A DNA stretch of 34,737 nucleotides from Candidatus Dormiibacterota bacterium (GTDB lineage Bacteria > Vulcanimicrobiota > Vulcanimicrobiia > Vulcanimicrobiales > Vulcanimicrobiaceae): the NCBI GenBank assembly GCA_035532835.1, contig DATKQG010000079.1, positions 1 to 34,737 on the forward strand, in the 5' to 3' direction. The notes under the pieces were generated by a model. That model was not told the origin of the DNA and did no database searches. It was given only the letters and a program-made list of their open reading frames with translations. Within the stretch, counting starts at the first letter, position 1. Each line of letters starts with the position of its first letter. The position numbers were made by a program, and so were the translations under genes. Below are positions 7,976-15,473 of this stretch, one piece after another.

Positions 7976-8173
7976 TTACGCTCGCTCGCCCTCGCGTAAC
8001 GCGGACGCGGCCCGCGCTAAGCCGCCGCTCAATCGCAGCATTGCGTCGGCGATACGAACGCGCAATCCACGTTGTCGCCCCATACGGGCAAGCCGTGCCC
8101 TGCGATAGCATTCGGCTTGCAGATGGAGCCGATCGCGGTGCGCTCGTATCTCGACCTCTAACCAATAGTCCAT
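7976..8173 (-). CDS. Small basic hypothetical protein (65 aa)
   Basis: 65 aa from ATG 8173. It is very Arg-rich and predicted to be almost entirely helical (VEIRAHRDRLHLQAECYRRA, ARMGRQRGLRVRI, LRLSGGLARAASALR). The composition, a Tyr/Trp start and amphipathic helices resemble many unnamed 60-70-aa proteins of GC-rich bacteria. It lies 31 bases after the T-run of the terminator on the same strand, and the next gene starts 42 bases downstream of its stop. The ribosome binding site is weak. I do not recognise a function. A longer ORF in another frame over the same bases has poorer composition and is not preferred. Confidence 0.5.
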   Translation of the reverse strand: MDYWLEVEIRAHRDRLHLQAECYRRARLARMGRQRGLRVRIADAMLRLSGGLARAASALREGERA

Positions 8174-8203
8174 GATACAAATCCCAAGTTGTTAAAAAAA
8201 TGC

Positions 8204-8238
8204 AAAAAATAAAGGCCCCCGCGAAGATCGCGAGGGCC
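8204..8238 (-). terminator. Rho-independent terminator (or attenuator) after the 38-codon ORF
   Basis: Minus strand: 10-bp stem GGCCCTCGCG / CGCGGGGGCC with a 5-base loop, followed at once by TTTATTTTTT. This is a textbook intrinsic terminator. It sits between the small ORF at 8266-8382 and the 65-aa gene, both on the minus strand, so it either ends a short transcript or attenuates expression of the downstream genes. Confidence 0.88.
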
Positions 8239-8257
8239 GAAATGGAAACGCGAGTGA

Positions 8258-8273
8258 CTACGTTGCTACGTAG
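8258..8273 (-). other. Small hairpin spanning the stop codon of the 38-codon ORF
   Basis: CTACGT / ACGTAG perfect 6-bp stem with a 4-base loop, 20 bases before the terminator. It includes the TAG stop codon at 8266-8268. Its position just before a terminator makes it a candidate element of an attenuation mechanism, but it does not share bases with the terminator stem. Confidence 0.4.
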
Positions 8274-8382
8274 GACCGGTTACCGCTAGGCGCCTAACGA
8301 CCGAATGGGCTCGCGACGAACGCATCGCCGCGCAATCGCCCCAAACAGGAGCGATGCGATGGGACGAAATGAGATTCTTCAT
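8266..8382 (-). CDS. 38-aa small ORF, possible leader peptide or small protein
   Basis: 38 codons from ATG 8382, preceded by a strong AAAGGAG with 6-base spacing and, further upstream, by a clear minus-strand promoter. The predicted transcript would start near 8416, leaving a 5' leader of about 35 bases. The product begins MKNLISSHRIAPVWGD and continues with an Arg/Ser-rich stretch; it has no membrane segment. The ORF ends inside a small hairpin and is followed 28 bases later by an intrinsic terminator. I do not recognise the peptide. It could be a genuine small protein with its own mRNA, or a leader peptide controlling read-through into the 65-aa and propeller genes. Confidence 0.55.
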   Translation of the reverse strand: MKNLISSHRIAPVWGDCAAMRSSRAHSVVRRLAVTGPT

Positions 8383-8422
8383 CGTGGCTCCTTTCGTAGA
8401 AGCGCAAAAAGTGTTTGACAAA

Positions 8423-8450
8423 AGTATCATGCGACGCTTGGCTGTGTCAA
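8423..8450 (-). promoter_or_regulatory. Sigma70-type promoter for the 38-codon ORF
   Basis: Minus strand: -35 TTGACA (8445-8450), 16-base spacer, -10 GATACT (8423-8428). The ATG lies about 40 bases downstream of the -10. Perfect -35 hexamer and correct direction relative to a strong ribosome binding site support the call. Confidence 0.7.
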
Positions 8451-8482
8451 ACGCGAGCTCGCCTTCCCGGAAATGAAAGCGT

Positions 8483-8512
8483 TTGACGGCCGAGGCGCGC
8501 CTTTGCTATACT
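8483..8512 (+). promoter_or_regulatory. Promoter of tRNA-Val(GAC)
   Basis: -35 TTGACG at 8483-8488, 18-base spacer, -10 TATACT at 8507-8512, then a GC-rich CCGGGGG discriminator-like stretch before the tRNA 5' end 13 bases after the -10. The G-rich discriminator fits stringently controlled stable RNA promoters. It is divergent from the promoter at 8423-8450. Confidence 0.8.
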
Positions 8513-8525
8513 CCGGGGGTTCCTA

Positions 8526-8600
8526 GGGCGGTTAGCTCAGTGGGAGAGCACTACATTGACACTGTAGGGGTCAGAAGTTCAATCCTTCTACCGCCCACCA
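8526..8600 (+). tRNA. tRNA-Val (anticodon GAC)
   Basis: Acceptor GGGCGGT/ACCGCCC, discriminator A, encoded CCA (8598-8600), D arm AGCTCAGTGGGAGAGC, anticodon stem CTACA/TGTAG with loop TTGACAC giving GAC, and T arm GAAGTTCAATCCTTC. It has its own promoter and is followed by a terminator. Confidence 0.96.
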
Positions 8601-8607
8601 TTTTTTA

Positions 8608-8647
8608 ACCGGCGGCGGTGCCATGCGCACCGCCGCCGGTCTCTTTT
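8608..8647 (+). terminator. Strong bidirectional terminator between tRNA-Val and the M61 peptidase gene
   Basis: A perfect GC-rich stem (ACCGGCGGCGGTGC pairing with GCACCGCCGCCGGT) with a short loop. On the plus strand it is followed by TCTCTTTTT, serving tRNA-Val. On the minus strand it is followed by TTAAAAAAT-complementary A/T sequence (plus-strand TTTTTTAA at 8601-8608), and the M61 peptidase gene ends right beside it, so it can serve both convergent units. Confidence 0.85.
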
Positions 8648-10560
8648 TACTGGCCGCCGGGCGCCGCGATTTTCGCAAGCATGTCGGGCGTTCCCGGAAT
8701 GCGCACCAGATGCGGATAGCGCTCGCCGCCATGGTAATTGACGCTATAGGTTCCGAACCAGCCCGTGTTGCTGGCCAGGAACGCGATCGGCGCCGATCCG
8801 TGCTGAGCCTGCCCGATCGCGTAAGCAAGCACGGAAGGCGAGAACGCCTGGCCGTCGATCGCGGCGATCTTGACGCCCGGCGCAAACCCGGCTTTCCAGG
8901 CCGGCGACCCCTCGCGCACGTCGAAGACGGTTCCGGCCGCGCTCATGCGGAGCCCGAGCGAATACCACGTGTCGATCGACTTTCGCAGCGTCGACTCCGC
9001 GGCCGAAAACGCGTTCGGCTTGGAGGTGTAGACCAGCTTCCAGCCCGCCCGCGCGAGTTCGTGCGCCGGTGCGTGAGGAGCGATATCGTACACGTGCGTT
9101 TGGAAGAACGCGTGCCAGTCGTACGGCACGACGTCGTTGAGGAGCGATTCCACCTGCGCGCGCGTATACGTGACGGTGATCGGACCGGTGCTCGGCGGAC
9201 CGGCATACAGGTGCAGAAAATCGTCCAGCGATTTTTTGCCGCCGGTCTTCTGCCGAATGATCGTATCCGCATCCAGCCAAATCAACTCGCCCTCGGTATA
9301 AAAGTCCCCGGCCGTGCGTCGAATCGACGCATAGGCGCCGCGGGCCTGATAGAGATAGGGCGCGGCCGTGGTCGTATCGATGAGCGGCTCGGTCGCGCGA
9401 CCCGGCTCGTTATCCATCGCTGCGTAGATGCTCGCAAAATACTCCGGGTATTGCTTGGGATCGCGGATGCCGGCACGAAATGAAAGCAGATCTCCCAAAT
9501 ATTGATTCATGCCCTCGTAGACCCACAGCAGATCGGTCTGCATCGGGACTTGGAAGTTCGGCGTCGTCAGGTCGTCCGGACGGCGATACTTGCCGTTCCA
9601 CGAATGAGAAAACTCGTGCGTCAACAGGTCGCCGGCCGCAAGCTGTTCCTGCGGGTTCGTCATAAAATCGTCGGGAGCGCGATCGTCGCTGCTCTGATGG
9701 TGCTCGATGCCTTGGAAACCGACGGCATCGCTCAAGGCGAGCAGCGAATGGTAATCGTTCCAATGGACCGCCCCGTACATGGCCAGGGCCTGCGGGGTCA
9801 TCTGTTTGTATTCGGCCAGTTCTTTCGCGGAAAAATCCAGGTCCTGTGGCCGATCGGCAAACGCATCGAGATACTGCGTGTGTACGCCGTTGGTCCACAG
9901 CACGATGTGCTTCGCGTATTGCCCCATGTCGAGCGGAGAATCGATCAGCATCGCCAGCGGCACCGTGGCGAAATCTACCCGGTTACCGGCTTGCTTCGGG
10001 CCGGGCAATGCCGTCCCATAACTCCAACCCGCCGGCAAGATCAGGCTCGTGCGAATGAAGACCTCGTGCGAATTCGTATTGGATTGGTAGAGAACGTCGC
10101 GGTTCCAATTCACGATGGCCAGCTTTTTGGTGGCCATCGTATCGCCCGGGGCATTCAGCAAGACGTCGTAACTGACGTCGAGCGTCGAAACGCCCGGCGG
10201 CACGACTACGTGGAACGCGTACATGTCGACCTTATCGCGACGCCACGTTACCGCATGGCCACCGGCGCTCACGCGCAAAGCGGCCAAATCGTTGAGGGGG
10301 CCGGTCGGGCCGTGTTCGCCCGGAATCCACTTGGGGTAGACCAGGGTGAACGGCCCGGGTTTCACCGGAATCGTGAGGTGGCTGTACATCAAACCGCGCG
10401 ACGCTTCGCGAGCGTCCAGGGTGAGGGTCATCGGATTCGATTGCGTAGCCAGGGACGCGGCGTCCGGGGTGGCATAATCGCCAACCTGTGCCGCAATCGC
10501 GGCACTCGAACCAAGGACGACGCAGAGTGCGGCGGCGCAACCTATAAAAAGACGCTTCAT
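8647..10560 (-). CDS. Exported M61-family metallopeptidase with PDZ domain
   Basis: 637 aa. N-terminal Sec signal peptide (MKRLFIGCAAALCVVLGSSA, cleavage near AIAA-Q). An N-terminal beta-rich domain (about 40-230) is followed by a gluzincin catalytic domain with the zinc site HEFSHSWN (His315, Glu316, His319) and the third ligand in WVYEGMNQYLGDLL (Glu349). A PDZ domain is near the C-terminus (about 540-610; VREGSPAWKAGFAPGVKI). This order is that of the glycyl-aminopeptidase family M61, which removes N-terminal Gly or Ala from peptides. The usual HExFH is HEFSH here. The protein is probably periplasmic or secreted and active, since all zinc-site residues are present. The gene ends in the shared terminator; no partner gene is adjacent. 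Confidence 0.92.
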   Translation of the reverse strand: MKRLFIGCAAALCVVLGSSAAIAAQVGDYATPDAASLATQSNPMTLTLDAREASRGLMYSHLTIPVKPGPFTLVYPKWIPGEHGPTGPLNDLAALRVSAGGHAVTWRRDKVDMYAFHVVVPPGVSTLDVSYDVLLNAPGDTMATKKLAIVNWNRDVLYQSNTNSHEVFIRTSLILPAGWSYGTALPGPKQAGNRVDFATVPLAMLIDSPLDMGQYAKHIVLWTNGVHTQYLDAFADRPQDLDFSAKELAEYKQMTPQALAMYGAVHWNDYHSLLALSDAVGFQGIEHHQSSDDRAPDDFMTNPQEQLAAGDLLTHEFSHSWNGKYRRPDDLTTPNFQVPMQTDLLWVYEGMNQYLGDLLSFRAGIRDPKQYPEYFASIYAAMDNEPGRATEPLIDTTTAAPYLYQARGAYASIRRTAGDFYTEGELIWLDADTIIRQKTGGKKSLDDFLHLYAGPPSTGPITVTYTRAQVESLLNDVVPYDWHAFFQTHVYDIAPHAPAHELARAGWKLVYTSKPNAFSAAESTLRKSIDTWYSLGLRMSAAGTVFDVREGSPAWKAGFAPGVKIAAIDGQAFSPSVLAYAIGQAQHGSAPIAFLASNTGWFGTYSVNYHGGERYPHLVRIPGTPDMLAKIAAPGGQ

Positions 10561-10662
10561 ATTGCGATATTCTCGCTTGCGATGGTGCTTCTACTGCCGC
10601 CCGAATCGCCGGAATGAAGAATTTCTCTTCCGCGAAGCGGTTACCCGGGCTGGATCGCCGGA

Positions 10663-11016
10663 TTACCGCGGTTTACTTTGATGCAACCAAATCGAATTTC
10701 CGTCCGGATCCTTCACCACGCTGATGCGGCAAAACGCGAGTTCGTGCGGTTCGGTCACCTCGCTGCCCAGCGAGACCAGGTGCGCGCGATATGCGTCCAA
10801 ATCGTCCACTTCGAGGGCTAACGACTGCGCGCTGCCGGGCTTACCGACTTGCTCGAAATTGCCGACCCCGAAGGTGGCGCCGTTTACGTCGAATTCCGTC
10901 CAGTACTCCGTCTCCAGGCCCGAGAGCGCCAGCCCCAAAACATCTCGATAGAATGCCACCGCTCGTTGTTGATCCGTAACCGGATACATGGTGAACGCCA
11001 AAGCCGTGACCGCCAT
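10663..11016 (-). CDS. VOC (glyoxalase/bleomycin-resistance) family protein
   Basis: 117 aa, one vicinal-oxygen-chelate domain made of two beta-alpha-beta-beta-beta units: MYPVTDQQRAVAFYRDVLGL with EYWTEFDVNGATFGVG in the first half, and LEVDDLDAYRAHLVSLGSEV with ISVVKDPDGNSIWLHQ in the second. The C-terminal F/V-x-DPDGN-x-I-x-L-x-Q pattern is characteristic. Metal ligands cannot be fixed with certainty: the Glu of the first unit (TEFDV) is present, while the last position is His in WLHQ. Members include glyoxalases, dioxygenases and resistance proteins, so the substrate is open. It stands as a single gene between the SDR and M61 genes. Confidence 0.85.
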   Translation of the reverse strand: MAVTALAFTMYPVTDQQRAVAFYRDVLGLALSGLETEYWTEFDVNGATFGVGNFEQVGKPGSAQSLALEVDDLDAYRAHLVSLGSEVTEPHELAFCRISVVKDPDGNSIWLHQSKPR

Positions 11017-11095
11017 GTTCGAAACCTCCCGTCGTCCAGCGTCGTTAGCAGCGTTTGCAGCACGTCCCGGCGCAAACCCTGCCCCTAAGCGAGCC

Positions 11096-11893
11096 TTAAG
11101 ACGTCCTTAAAACCACGCGCTTCATCAGCGCGTGATAGAGCCCGTAGGGAAGCATCGCGCGCAGCGCGAGCAACCCGGCATTGACGGGGTAGCGCAAACG
11201 CCCGCCGCGATCGGTTGCCGCCCGAAAGATCGTCGCTGCGACGGCTTGCGGCGACGCGCCCGCCGCGCCGGCTCGATTGAGCTCCGGCATCGCGCGTGCC
11301 ATCAGCGACTCGTATGGTTCGCTCGTTACCACGTCCATCGAGCGATCGTAAAAATCGGTTTTTATCGCACCGGGCTCAACGATGCGGACGCGGACTCCGA
11401 ACGGTTCCAATTCGTAGCGGAGCGATTCCGAGAATCCCTCGACCGCAAACTTCGTAGCGTGGTAAACGCTGTACAACGGGAACGTCAGCCGTCCGCCGAT
11501 CGAACTGATGTTGACGATGGTTCCGCCGCGTTGTTCGCGGAACAGCGGCAATACGGCGCGCGTAACGCGCATGAGTCCCAAAACGTTCGTGTCGAATTCT
11601 CTGCGCACTTGCGCGTCGCTTGCCGCTTCGAACGGTCCTACCACCGCATATCCGGCGTTGTTGACGAGCGCGTCGATTCGCCCGAAACGTTCCAAAGTCT
11701 GCGCGACGGCGACATCGATGGATGCCGCATCCGTCACGTCGAGCGCGATGCAAGCCACCCGCTCGCCCGCCAACGCCGAGCGCTCGGGGGAACGCATCGT
11801 CGCGGCAACGTTCCATCCGCGCTCCGCGAAGTATCGCGCGCTGGCCTCGCCGATACCGCTCGACGCACCGGTAATCAAAACGGTCTTTTTCAT
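11096..11893 (-). CDS. SDR-family NAD(P)-dependent oxidoreductase
   Basis: 265-aa classical short-chain dehydrogenase. Seen: cofactor motif TGASSGIG (residues 8-15), NNAG at 78-81, catalytic Ser130/131 in VNISS and the active-site pair Tyr144/Lys148 in YHATK. The substrate loop EPGAIKTDF follows. An acidic or basic residue deciding NAD or NADP is not clear. The C-terminal LLALRAMLPYGLYHALMKRV is typical of SDRs annotated as short-chain oxidoreductases acting on retinol-like or other lipid alcohols, but the substrate is not known. The start ATG at 11893 lies inside the first copy of a tandem 10-base repeat. It is divergent from the phosphoesterase. Confidence 0.9.
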   Translation of the reverse strand: MKKTVLITGASSGIGEASARYFAERGWNVAATMRSPERSALAGERVACIALDVTDAASIDVAVAQTLERFGRIDALVNNAGYAVVGPFEAASDAQVRREFDTNVLGLMRVTRAVLPLFREQRGGTIVNISSIGGRLTFPLYSVYHATKFAVEGFSESLRYELEPFGVRVRIVEPGAIKTDFYDRSMDVVTSEPYESLMARAMPELNRAGAAGASPQAVAATIFRAATDRGGRLRYPVNAGLLALRAMLPYGLYHALMKRVVLRTS

Positions 11894-11907
11894 AATGTTT
11901 CATAATG
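11888..11907. repeat. Perfect tandem 10-base repeat over the SDR start codon
   Basis: TTTCATAATG occurs twice back to back (11888-11897 and 11898-11907). On the minus strand this duplicates CATTATGAAA, so two ATGs exist 10 bases apart in different frames; only the one at 11893 opens the SDR gene. It is followed by the palindrome GTTCGCGAAC. Confidence 0.9.
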
Positions 11908-12005
11908 TTCGCGAACGATTCCAAAGCACCCGGCATGGACCCGAAGCGCGAACGCGAATGCACGCTTCGGTTTCGAATATCGCGTCCACTCGCCGGGGAG
12001 GATCC

Positions 12006-13697
12006 ATGCTTCGTAAGCTCATCGCATTGGCCGTACTCTTTGCATGCACTAGTATTCAGGCTCCCGCGGATACGGGCGCCGCGGCGCAGCCGAACGATGC
12101 GGCGACCGTAGCGCTCTTGCGCCAACGCGTCAAACACGTGTTCGTCATCTATCAGGAGAACCGATCGTTCGATTCGTATTTCGGCACGTTTCCGGGAGCC
12201 GAGAATCTTGCCTCGCCGCTCGCGCAATTGCACGGATTCAAACAGTACGATCCGCTTGGCAATCAGTGGGTCACGCCGTTTCGCATCACCGCTAGCGATA
12301 CCGCCGACGCCGATCATGCCCGCCCCGCCCTCATCACCAAAGCCGACGGCGGCAATATGGATCTGTTCGTCTCAACCGAGGAATTCGGTTTACTCGCGCG
12401 CGGATATTCGCGCGAAGATGCGCAGCGCGTCGGTTTGCTCACCATGAGCCACGAGGATTGCGACACGATCCCGTATCTGTGGATGTACGCGCATAACTTC
12501 GCGCTCTACGATCACTTCTTCCAAGGGATGTTCGGCCCCTCAACGCCCGGGAACATCGATTTGATCGCCGCTCAAACGGGGCAGACGCAGTGGGCGCGCG
12601 ACGCCACCGAAGAGGTCGCGCCGAATTCGCAGGGGCCCGGAGAACCCGTCGTCAACGATTCCGAGCCGCCCTTCGGCCCATATCCCAACGGAGCGCCGAA
12701 CCCGCGCAAGCGGCAATACGATCAAACGTACGCCACCCTCTTTCTCACGCTCGCCGGCGCGGACGCCAAGGACGCCAAAAGCGACGACGGCGATATCAAA
12801 CAGGATGTCGTCGCGATCGGCAAACTCGGGCACCCCGCGATACCGTGGGGCTGGTATCAAGAAGGCTTCGGCGCAAAAGAGGGAACGACCGACGATCCTT
12901 ACGTCGCGCACCACAACGCGCTGCAATACTTCGGATACTTGCGTAAAAATCCGTATTTTTGGCGCGGCGTCCACGACCTCACCGCGCTGTATCCGGCTCT
13001 TGCCCATGGGACGCTCGGCAATCGCAGCGTCGTATTCGTCAAGGGCGGATACGACAATCCGTTCGGATTGAAGCCGGCCGATAAGAGCCCCTACGTACAA
13101 GAGCATTTTCGCGGCGACGACGATCACCCCGGATACTCCGACTCGCAAATATCCGAAGCTATGGTGGCGAAAACCGTGAACGCCATCGCGCGCAGCAAAT
13201 ACTGGCACGACTCGGTGATCTTTATCTTCTGGGACGATTCGGAGGGCTTTTACGATCACGTGCCGCCGCCGCAGTTCGAACGCTGCCCCGACGGACACCC
13301 GTGCGGCGACGGCCCGCGCGTGCCCGCGATTATCATCTCGCCGTATGCGAAAGATGGATCGGTCGTCAGCGAAGTCTCCGACCACGCATCGTTCGCGAAG
13401 TTCCTCGGGCGCCTCTTTAACCTCCCCGCGCTCGCGTCGCTCCCCGACGAGGCACCCTACATGCCGCTCGGACCACGCGACACCAACCCGCTCTTGAGCG
13501 ATCTCGTGGGCGGGTTCGATCCCGAACGTTTGAGCGGAACCAGGGCGCCGATCCCCGCCTCCGCGGCCATCATCCCGGATGCGATCGTCGACTCGATTCC
13601 ACCCAAGATGTCGTGTGCGAGTTTGGGCATCACGCCGGTAAGCATTCCCGGCGGAGCGATACCGGCAGGTTTCGCGCCCCTCACGCTCGAGCACTAG
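12006..13697 (+). CDS. Secreted phosphoesterase, phospholipase C / acid phosphatase family
   Basis: 563 aa from ATG 12006, preceded by GGGGAGGATCC. An N-terminal signal peptide (MLRKLIALAVLFACTS) directs export. The start of the mature protein carries the family signature HVFVIYQENRSFDSYFGTFPGA; further blocks are MSHEDCDTIPYLWMYAHNF, the FFQGMFGPSTPGN segment, FWDDSEGFYDHVPPP, and near the end PRVPAIIISPYAKDG followed by SDHASFAKFLGRLF. This is the PF04185 phosphoesterase family, which contains phospholipase C and acid phosphatases (AcpA). The reaction is hydrolysis of phosphate mono- or diesters; phospholipid, nucleotide or sugar-phosphate substrates cannot be told apart here. The frame is open far upstream, but the signal peptide and ribosome site fix the start. 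It may supply phosphate outside the cell. Confidence 0.9.
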   Translation: MLRKLIALAVLFACTSIQAPADTGAAAQPNDAATVALLRQRVKHVFVIYQENRSFDSYFGTFPGAENLASPLAQLHGFKQYDPLGNQWVTPFRITASDTADADHARPALITKADGGNMDLFVSTEEFGLLARGYSREDAQRVGLLTMSHEDCDTIPYLWMYAHNFALYDHFFQGMFGPSTPGNIDLIAAQTGQTQWARDATEEVAPNSQGPGEPVVNDSEPPFGPYPNGAPNPRKRQYDQTYATLFLTLAGADAKDAKSDDGDIKQDVVAIGKLGHPAIPWGWYQEGFGAKEGTTDDPYVAHHNALQYFGYLRKNPYFWRGVHDLTALYPALAHGTLGNRSVVFVKGGYDNPFGLKPADKSPYVQEHFRGDDDHPGYSDSQISEAMVAKTVNAIARSKYWHDSVIFIFWDDSEGFYDHVPPPQFERCPDGHPCGDGPRVPAIIISPYAKDGSVVSEVSDHASFAKFLGRLFNLPALASLPDEAPYMPLGPRDTNPLLSDLVGGFDPERLSGTRAPIPASAAIIPDAIVDSIPPKMSCASLGITPVSIPGGAIPAGFAPLTLEH

Positions 13698-13733
13698 GCG
13701 CGGCTGGCCGCCCCGACGAACAGGACGGCCGAT

Positions 13734-15473
13734 ATGTCGATCGCAGACCATTCCCACGCAACGTCGCTGCCGGAGCTGAGGCACACGGCAGCGCACGTGC
13801 TGGCTTACGCCGTCCAGGATATCTTTCCCGATGCAAAGCCGACCATCGGCCCATCCATCGAGAACGGCTTCTACTACGACTTCGATCGGAGTACGCCGTT
13901 TACGCCTGAAGATCTCGCGCGCATCGAACAGCGCATGCTCGAAATTATCGCAGCAAATTACGAGATGACCGGCCAACGCGTAACGCGCGCGGAAGCAATC
14001 GACCGCTTTGCCGACAACCCTTATAAGGTCGAACTCGCGAGCGATATCCCGGAAGGCGAACCGATTACGCTGTACACGATCGGCGCGTTCACCGACCTCT
14101 GTCGCGGCGGCCACGCCCACACGACCGGCGAAATCGCCGCCGTCAAACTCATGAGCGTTGCCGGCGCCTACTGGCGCGGCGACGAGCACAACCCGATGCT
14201 CCAGCGCATCTACGGCACGGCGTGGAACAGCCGGGCCGAACTCGACGCCTATCTCCAGCAGATCGAAGAAGCGCACAAACGCGACCACCGCAAGCTCGGC
14301 GTCGAGCTCGATCTCTTTTCCATCGAAGAAGACGCCGGTGGCGGACTGGTCTTTTGGCATCCCAAGGGAGCGATCGTCCGCGGCATCATCGAGCAATTCA
14401 TTCGCGAGGGTCTGCGCGAGCGCGGCTACCAACCCGTCGTAACGCCGCACATCGTCAGCGAAAAGCTCTACGAGATCTCGGGACATCTCGAAAACTACGA
14501 ACAGAATATGTTCGGCGTGCTTGAAGTCGAAGAGCAACGCTTCCGTCTCAAGCCGATGAACTGTCCGGGCCACATCCTGATTTACCGCAGCCATCCGCGC
14601 AGCTATCGCGATCTTCCGGTACGCTTCAGCGAGTTCGGTACCGTGTATCGTTACGAGCGCTCCGGCGTGCTGCACGGGCTTACCCGCGTGCGCGGTTTTA
14701 CCCAAGACGATGCGCATCTCTTTTGCACGCCCGATCAGTTACAGGGCGAATTCGAACAGACGCTCGACGAAGCGTTGCGTCTCATGCATGCCTTCGGATT
14801 TACGGATTTCGAGTATTTTCTTTCGACGCGCGAAGAGCGCTTGCGCGCGGACACCGATGCGATCGCCGAAGGCGCCATTCGGCGGGCTCTCGAGAGCCGG
14901 CAACTCGCATACGGCATCGACGAAGGCGGCGGCGCATTCTACGGCCCGAAACTCGATATCAACGTACGCGACGCGATCGGCCGCAAATGGCAACTCGGTA
15001 CCGTGCAAGTCGATTTCGTGCTCCCGCAGCGCTTCGATTTAAAGTATCGCACCAGCGAAGGCACCGATCGGCCGCCGGTGATGATTCATCGCGCGCTCGC
15101 AGGTTCGATGGAGCGTTTTTTCGGCATCGTCGTCGAACATTTCGGGGGCGCGTTTCCGGCTTGGCTGGCGCCGGTGCAAGCGGTCCTCGCACCGATTAGC
15201 GAACATCAGACGTCGTACGCGCATGACGTCGCCAAACAACTTCGCAGCCACGGCTTCCGCATCGAGGTCGACGAAAGCAACGAAAAGCTCGGTTACAAAA
15301 TCCGGCATTGGAAAACCCAAAAAGTGCCGTACATCCTCGTCGTCGGCAAGCAAGAAGCCGCCGACGGCAGCGTGAACGTCAACGAACGCGGTGCCGGCCC
15401 CGCCGACAAACGCACCATTTCCGTGGCGGCTTTCGCAGACGAACTGCGCGCCAAGATCGAGGCAAAAGCGTGA
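13734..15473 (+). CDS. thrS: Threonyl-tRNA synthetase lacking the N-terminal TGS domain
   Basis: 579 aa, compared with about 640 for the common bacterial enzyme. The missing part is the N-terminal TGS (N1) domain; the protein starts directly at the editing (N2) domain, with its HxxxH (His17, His21 in RHTAAHVLA) and CxxxH (Cys123, His127 in DLCRGGHAH) motifs. The class II catalytic core follows: LKPMNCPGH with the zinc Cys, FRYERSG-like VYRYERSG, motif 2 region RGFTQDDAHLF, motif 3 HRALAGSMERF. The anticodon-binding domain is at the C-terminus. It should charge tRNA-Thr and still edit Ser-tRNA-Thr. Start: ATG 13734 after AGGACGG; only 36 bases separate it from the phosphoesterase. Confidence 0.95.
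   Translation: MSIADHSHATSLPELRHTAAHVLAYAVQDIFPDAKPTIGPSIENGFYYDFDRSTPFTPEDLARIEQRMLEIIAANYEMTGQRVTRAEAIDRFADNPYKVELASDIPEGEPITLYTIGAFTDLCRGGHAHTTGEIAAVKLMSVAGAYWRGDEHNPMLQRIYGTAWNSRAELDAYLQQIEEAHKRDHRKLGVELDLFSIEEDAGGGLVFWHPKGAIVRGIIEQFIREGLRERGYQPVVTPHIVSEKLYEISGHLENYEQNMFGVLEVEEQRFRLKPMNCPGHILIYRSHPRSYRDLPVRFSEFGTVYRYERSGVLHGLTRVRGFTQDDAHLFCTPDQLQGEFEQTLDEALRLMHAFGFTDFEYFLSTREERLRADTDAIAEGAIRRALESRQLAYGIDEGGGAFYGPKLDINVRDAIGRKWQLGTVQVDFVLPQRFDLKYRTSEGTDRPPVMIHRALAGSMERFFGIVVEHFGGAFPAWLAPVQAVLAPISEHQTSYAHDVAKQLRSHGFRIEVDESNEKLGYKIRHWKTQKVPYILVVGKQEAADGSVNVNERGAGPADKRTISVAAFADELRAKIEAKA

Noticed and set aside
7758-8180. 140-codon minus-strand ORF over the 65-aa gene and the propeller start
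   Set aside because: It overlaps the start of the propeller gene by nearly 180 bases in another frame and has a composition typical of a shadow frame.
12540-14717. 725-codon open frame on the minus strand, antisense to the phosphoesterase and thrS genes
   Set aside because: It spans two well-supported genes and the gap between them, has no recognisable domain and an odd Arg/Val/Asp-rich composition. Such antisense frames are expected from GC-rich third positions.
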